From: Opitutaceae bacterium EW11
GTDB lineage: Bacteria > Verrucomicrobiota > Verrucomicrobiia > Opitutales > Opitutaceae
Length of the DNA: 64,000 nt
Assembly (NCBI GenBank): GCA_003054665.1
Contig: QAYY01000009.1
Location: forward strand, 62,001 to 126,000
Direction of reading: 5' to 3'
How positions within the stretch are numbered: the stretch's first letter is position 1; the number at the start of each line of letters is the position of its first letter. Below, piece by piece: positions 62,602 through 64,000 of the stretch. The notes below the pieces were generated by a model. It searched no databases. It worked only from the letters and a program-made list of their open reading frames with translations, and had not been told where the DNA came from. The translations under genes were made by a program, and so were the position numbers.

Positions 62602-64000
62602 CGGGTAACAACCTCCATCTCGGGGGGATTGCGGAAGAGTGTGGGAGCCGTGACCTCAGCCGAGCGCGGCTTGAGCAGCATCCAGACGACGTTCACCGCG
62701 AAGGCCAGGTGGCCGACGAAGATGAGGATTCCGGACAGGCTGCGGGACACGAGATACTTGTTCATCACTCGCACCACCTCCAGGAAAGGCACCGGATCGG
62801 TGCCGGGTTGCAGGCCAAGGGTGTTGGCGAGCTTCGGCGTATTGAGCAGCAGGCCCTGATGGAAGCCGCCCACTGTGAGGACGAGCACCATGATCAGCGA
62901 GCCGACCGCCGTCGCCCAGAAGTGAACTGAGATCAGCGCGGCCGAAGGCCATTCCTTGAGGAGCAGGCGCGGGAGGATGTAGTAGATCGCGCCGAACATC
63001 ACCATGGTGAAGAACGCGTACAAGCCGTGGTGCGCATGGGCGATGGTGTGCTGGGTGAAGTGGGTGATTTCGGCCCATCCGCGAAGCGACATGAACGAGC
63101 CGATCACGCTCACCAGCGTGTAGTTGACCGCGCCGAAAACGATGAAGCGGAGCGTCGGGCTGTAGCGCAGGGCGTTGAAGCTCCCGATCATCGTCATGTG
63201 GTGGTTGATACCGGTGACGACCACGGGAATCAGCATCATGATGCTGGCCGCGATGCCGGCTGTTTGAACCCATGCGGGCACCGGACCGCCGACCAAGTGA
63301 TGTACGCCGGCCCAGTTGTAGAAAATGGCCAGCGACCAGAAGCCGAGGACAGACAGGTAATAGCTGTGAATCGGCTTACCGAGCACCTTCGGGAGGAAGT
63401 AGTAAACGGAAGCAAGGCCGATGGGCGTGAACCAAAGACCGAGCACGTTGTGGGCGAACCACCAGTTGACGAGCGCCTGGACCGTGCCGCGCGCCGGCGC
63501 CCAGATCGTCATGATCTGAGCCACGGAGTAGATCCAGGGGAACCAGAACAGCGCCGCCAGAATGTACCACTGCGAGACGTAGATATGGGGCGACTTGCCG
63601 AACCGGAACATGATCACGGCCCAGACTCCCATGAGGGCGTACGCCACGAACAGCAGCGGTGTCGCGTACGGCGGGATCTCCAGCCACTCGATGGAGGTGC
63701 TGTCGCCGGTGAGAATCCCGTAGATGCCGATCGTGACGCCGACATTCCAGAAGACGCCGGCTGTGAGCAGAAGAATGGGATGGCGGAGCAGGGACCGCGA
63801 CAACCGGGCCATCAGCCAAATGATGACCAGGAACGAGGCATTGGATGCCCAGCCGTAGATCACGGCATTGAGGTGCGCGGTGCGCACACGCCCGAACGTG
63901 AGCCATTCGGCGTCGCCCAGGAACCCGGGGGTATGCATCTTGAACGACGCGATCAGCGCGAAGATCGTGCCGATCAGGATCCACCCCAGCGCGGAGCAGA
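62598..64000 (-). CDS. ccoN: cbb3 oxidase catalytic subunit CcoN, start beyond window
   Basis: The frame is open to the right edge (about 467 codons seen), so the N-terminus is missing; LGWILIGTIFALIASFK at the edge is inside a helix. It is a haem-copper oxidase: FGRVRTAHLNAVIYGW (haem b His), NWWFAHNVLGLWFTPIGLASVYYFLP (Cu-binding and Tyr region), GVHHLVGGPVPAW (Cu His) and FTQHTIAHAHHGLYAFF (haem ligands). It reduces oxygen with high affinity and pumps protons. Confidence 0.97.
   Translation of the reverse strand, partial: CSALGWILIGTIFALIASFKMHTPGFLGDAEWLTFGRVRTAHLNAVIYGWASNASFLVIIWLMARLSRSLLRHPILLLTAGVFWNVGVTIGIYGILTGDSTSIEWLEIPPYATPLLFVAYALMGVWAVIMFRFGKSPHIYVSQWYILAALFWFPWIYSVAQIMTIWAPARGTVQALVNWWFAHNVLGLWFTPIGLASVYYFLPKVLGKPIHSYYLSVLGFWSLAIFYNWAGVHHLVGGPVPAWVQTAGIAASIMMLIPVVVTGINHHMTMIGSFNALRYSPTLRFIVFGAVNYTLVSVIGSFMSLRGWAEITHFTQHTIAHAHHGLYAFFTMVMFGAIYYILPRLLLKEWPSAALISVHFWATAVGSLIMVLVLTVGGFHQGLLLNTPKLANTLGLQPGTDPVPFLEVVRVMNKYLVSRSLSGILIFVGHLAFAVNVVWMLLKPRSAEVTAPTLFRNPPEMEVVTR

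Overview
The window reads as a chromosomal segment of a GC-rich Gram-negative bacterium of the Verrucomicrobiota, most likely Opitutaceae. The grounds are a protein of the Verrucomicrobia/Planctomycetes-restricted family (15422-15853), a fused lpxC-fabZ gene (LPS maker), a delta-60 repeat surface protein, a GatCAB amidotransferase, weak or absent Shine-Dalgarno sequences at many genes, and an EF-P with an unusual loop tip. This is inference from gene content; no rRNA gene is present. I found no prophage, insertion sequence or CRISPR array.

Layout. 1-3.3 kb: a PhnP-like metallohydrolase cut by the window edge and a large secreted delta-60/Ig-like protein. 3.6-7.7 kb: dnaK-groES-groEL chaperone cluster. 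7.9-16.6 kb: DHA2-type exporter, Lon N-domain protein, tRNA-Thr(CGT), queA, YceI, a TPR protein, an M16 peptidase, the lineage-marker protein and a Fur-like regulator. 16.7-25.2 kb: Tat-exported superoxide dismutase, then rpmI-rplT-pheS-pheT-gatC-gatA-gatB on the minus strand, with an intrinsic terminator or attenuator before pheS. 25.6-26.0 kb: tRNA-Lys(CTT), tRNA-Thr(TGT), tRNA-Gln(CTG). 26.4-31.2 kb: a TonB energy operon, exbB-exbD-exbD-tonB, followed by a TPR protein and two paralogous membrane-anchored coiled-coil proteins. 31.2-35.8 kb: type II NADH dehydrogenase, DUF971 protein, hisI, lpxA and lpxC-fabZ. 35.9-41.2 kb: pectin locus with a LacI regulator, a GH105-GH28 fusion enzyme and a hexuronate-type MFS carrier; a 20-bp perfect palindrome lies between regulator and enzyme. 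41.3-44.8 kb: efp, an endonuclease/phosphatase, a ClC channel and tRNA-His. 45.2-48.5 kb: an ECF sigma/zinc anti-sigma pair diverging from a Tat metallophosphoesterase, a DUF2231 membrane protein and a small cytochrome c. The two divergent transcription units carry matching promoter-like sequences. 48.8-57.3 kb: a sulfur-metabolism cluster with a FadL-like porin, a Psr/Phs-type molybdoenzyme (A, B and C subunits), two YeeE/YedE transporters (the second with a rhodanese-like domain lacking the catalytic Cys), a MOSC protein and MobA. 57.4-61.1 kb: a response regulator, a tandem pectin/rhamnogalacturonan acetylesterase and an ElyC-like protein. 61.3-64 kb: a cbb3 oxidase operon (ccoN cut by the window end, ccoO, single-haem ccoP).

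The genes describe an LPS-containing bacterium that degrades pectin, takes up substrates through TonB, respires oxygen at low tension through cbb3 oxidase and NDH-2, and may use reduced sulfur compounds or polysulfide through the molybdoenzyme. The least explained parts are the coiled-coil pair in the TonB operon, the sigma-controlled phosphoesterase/DUF2231/cytochrome c unit, and the sulfur cluster with its porin and degenerate rhodanese.
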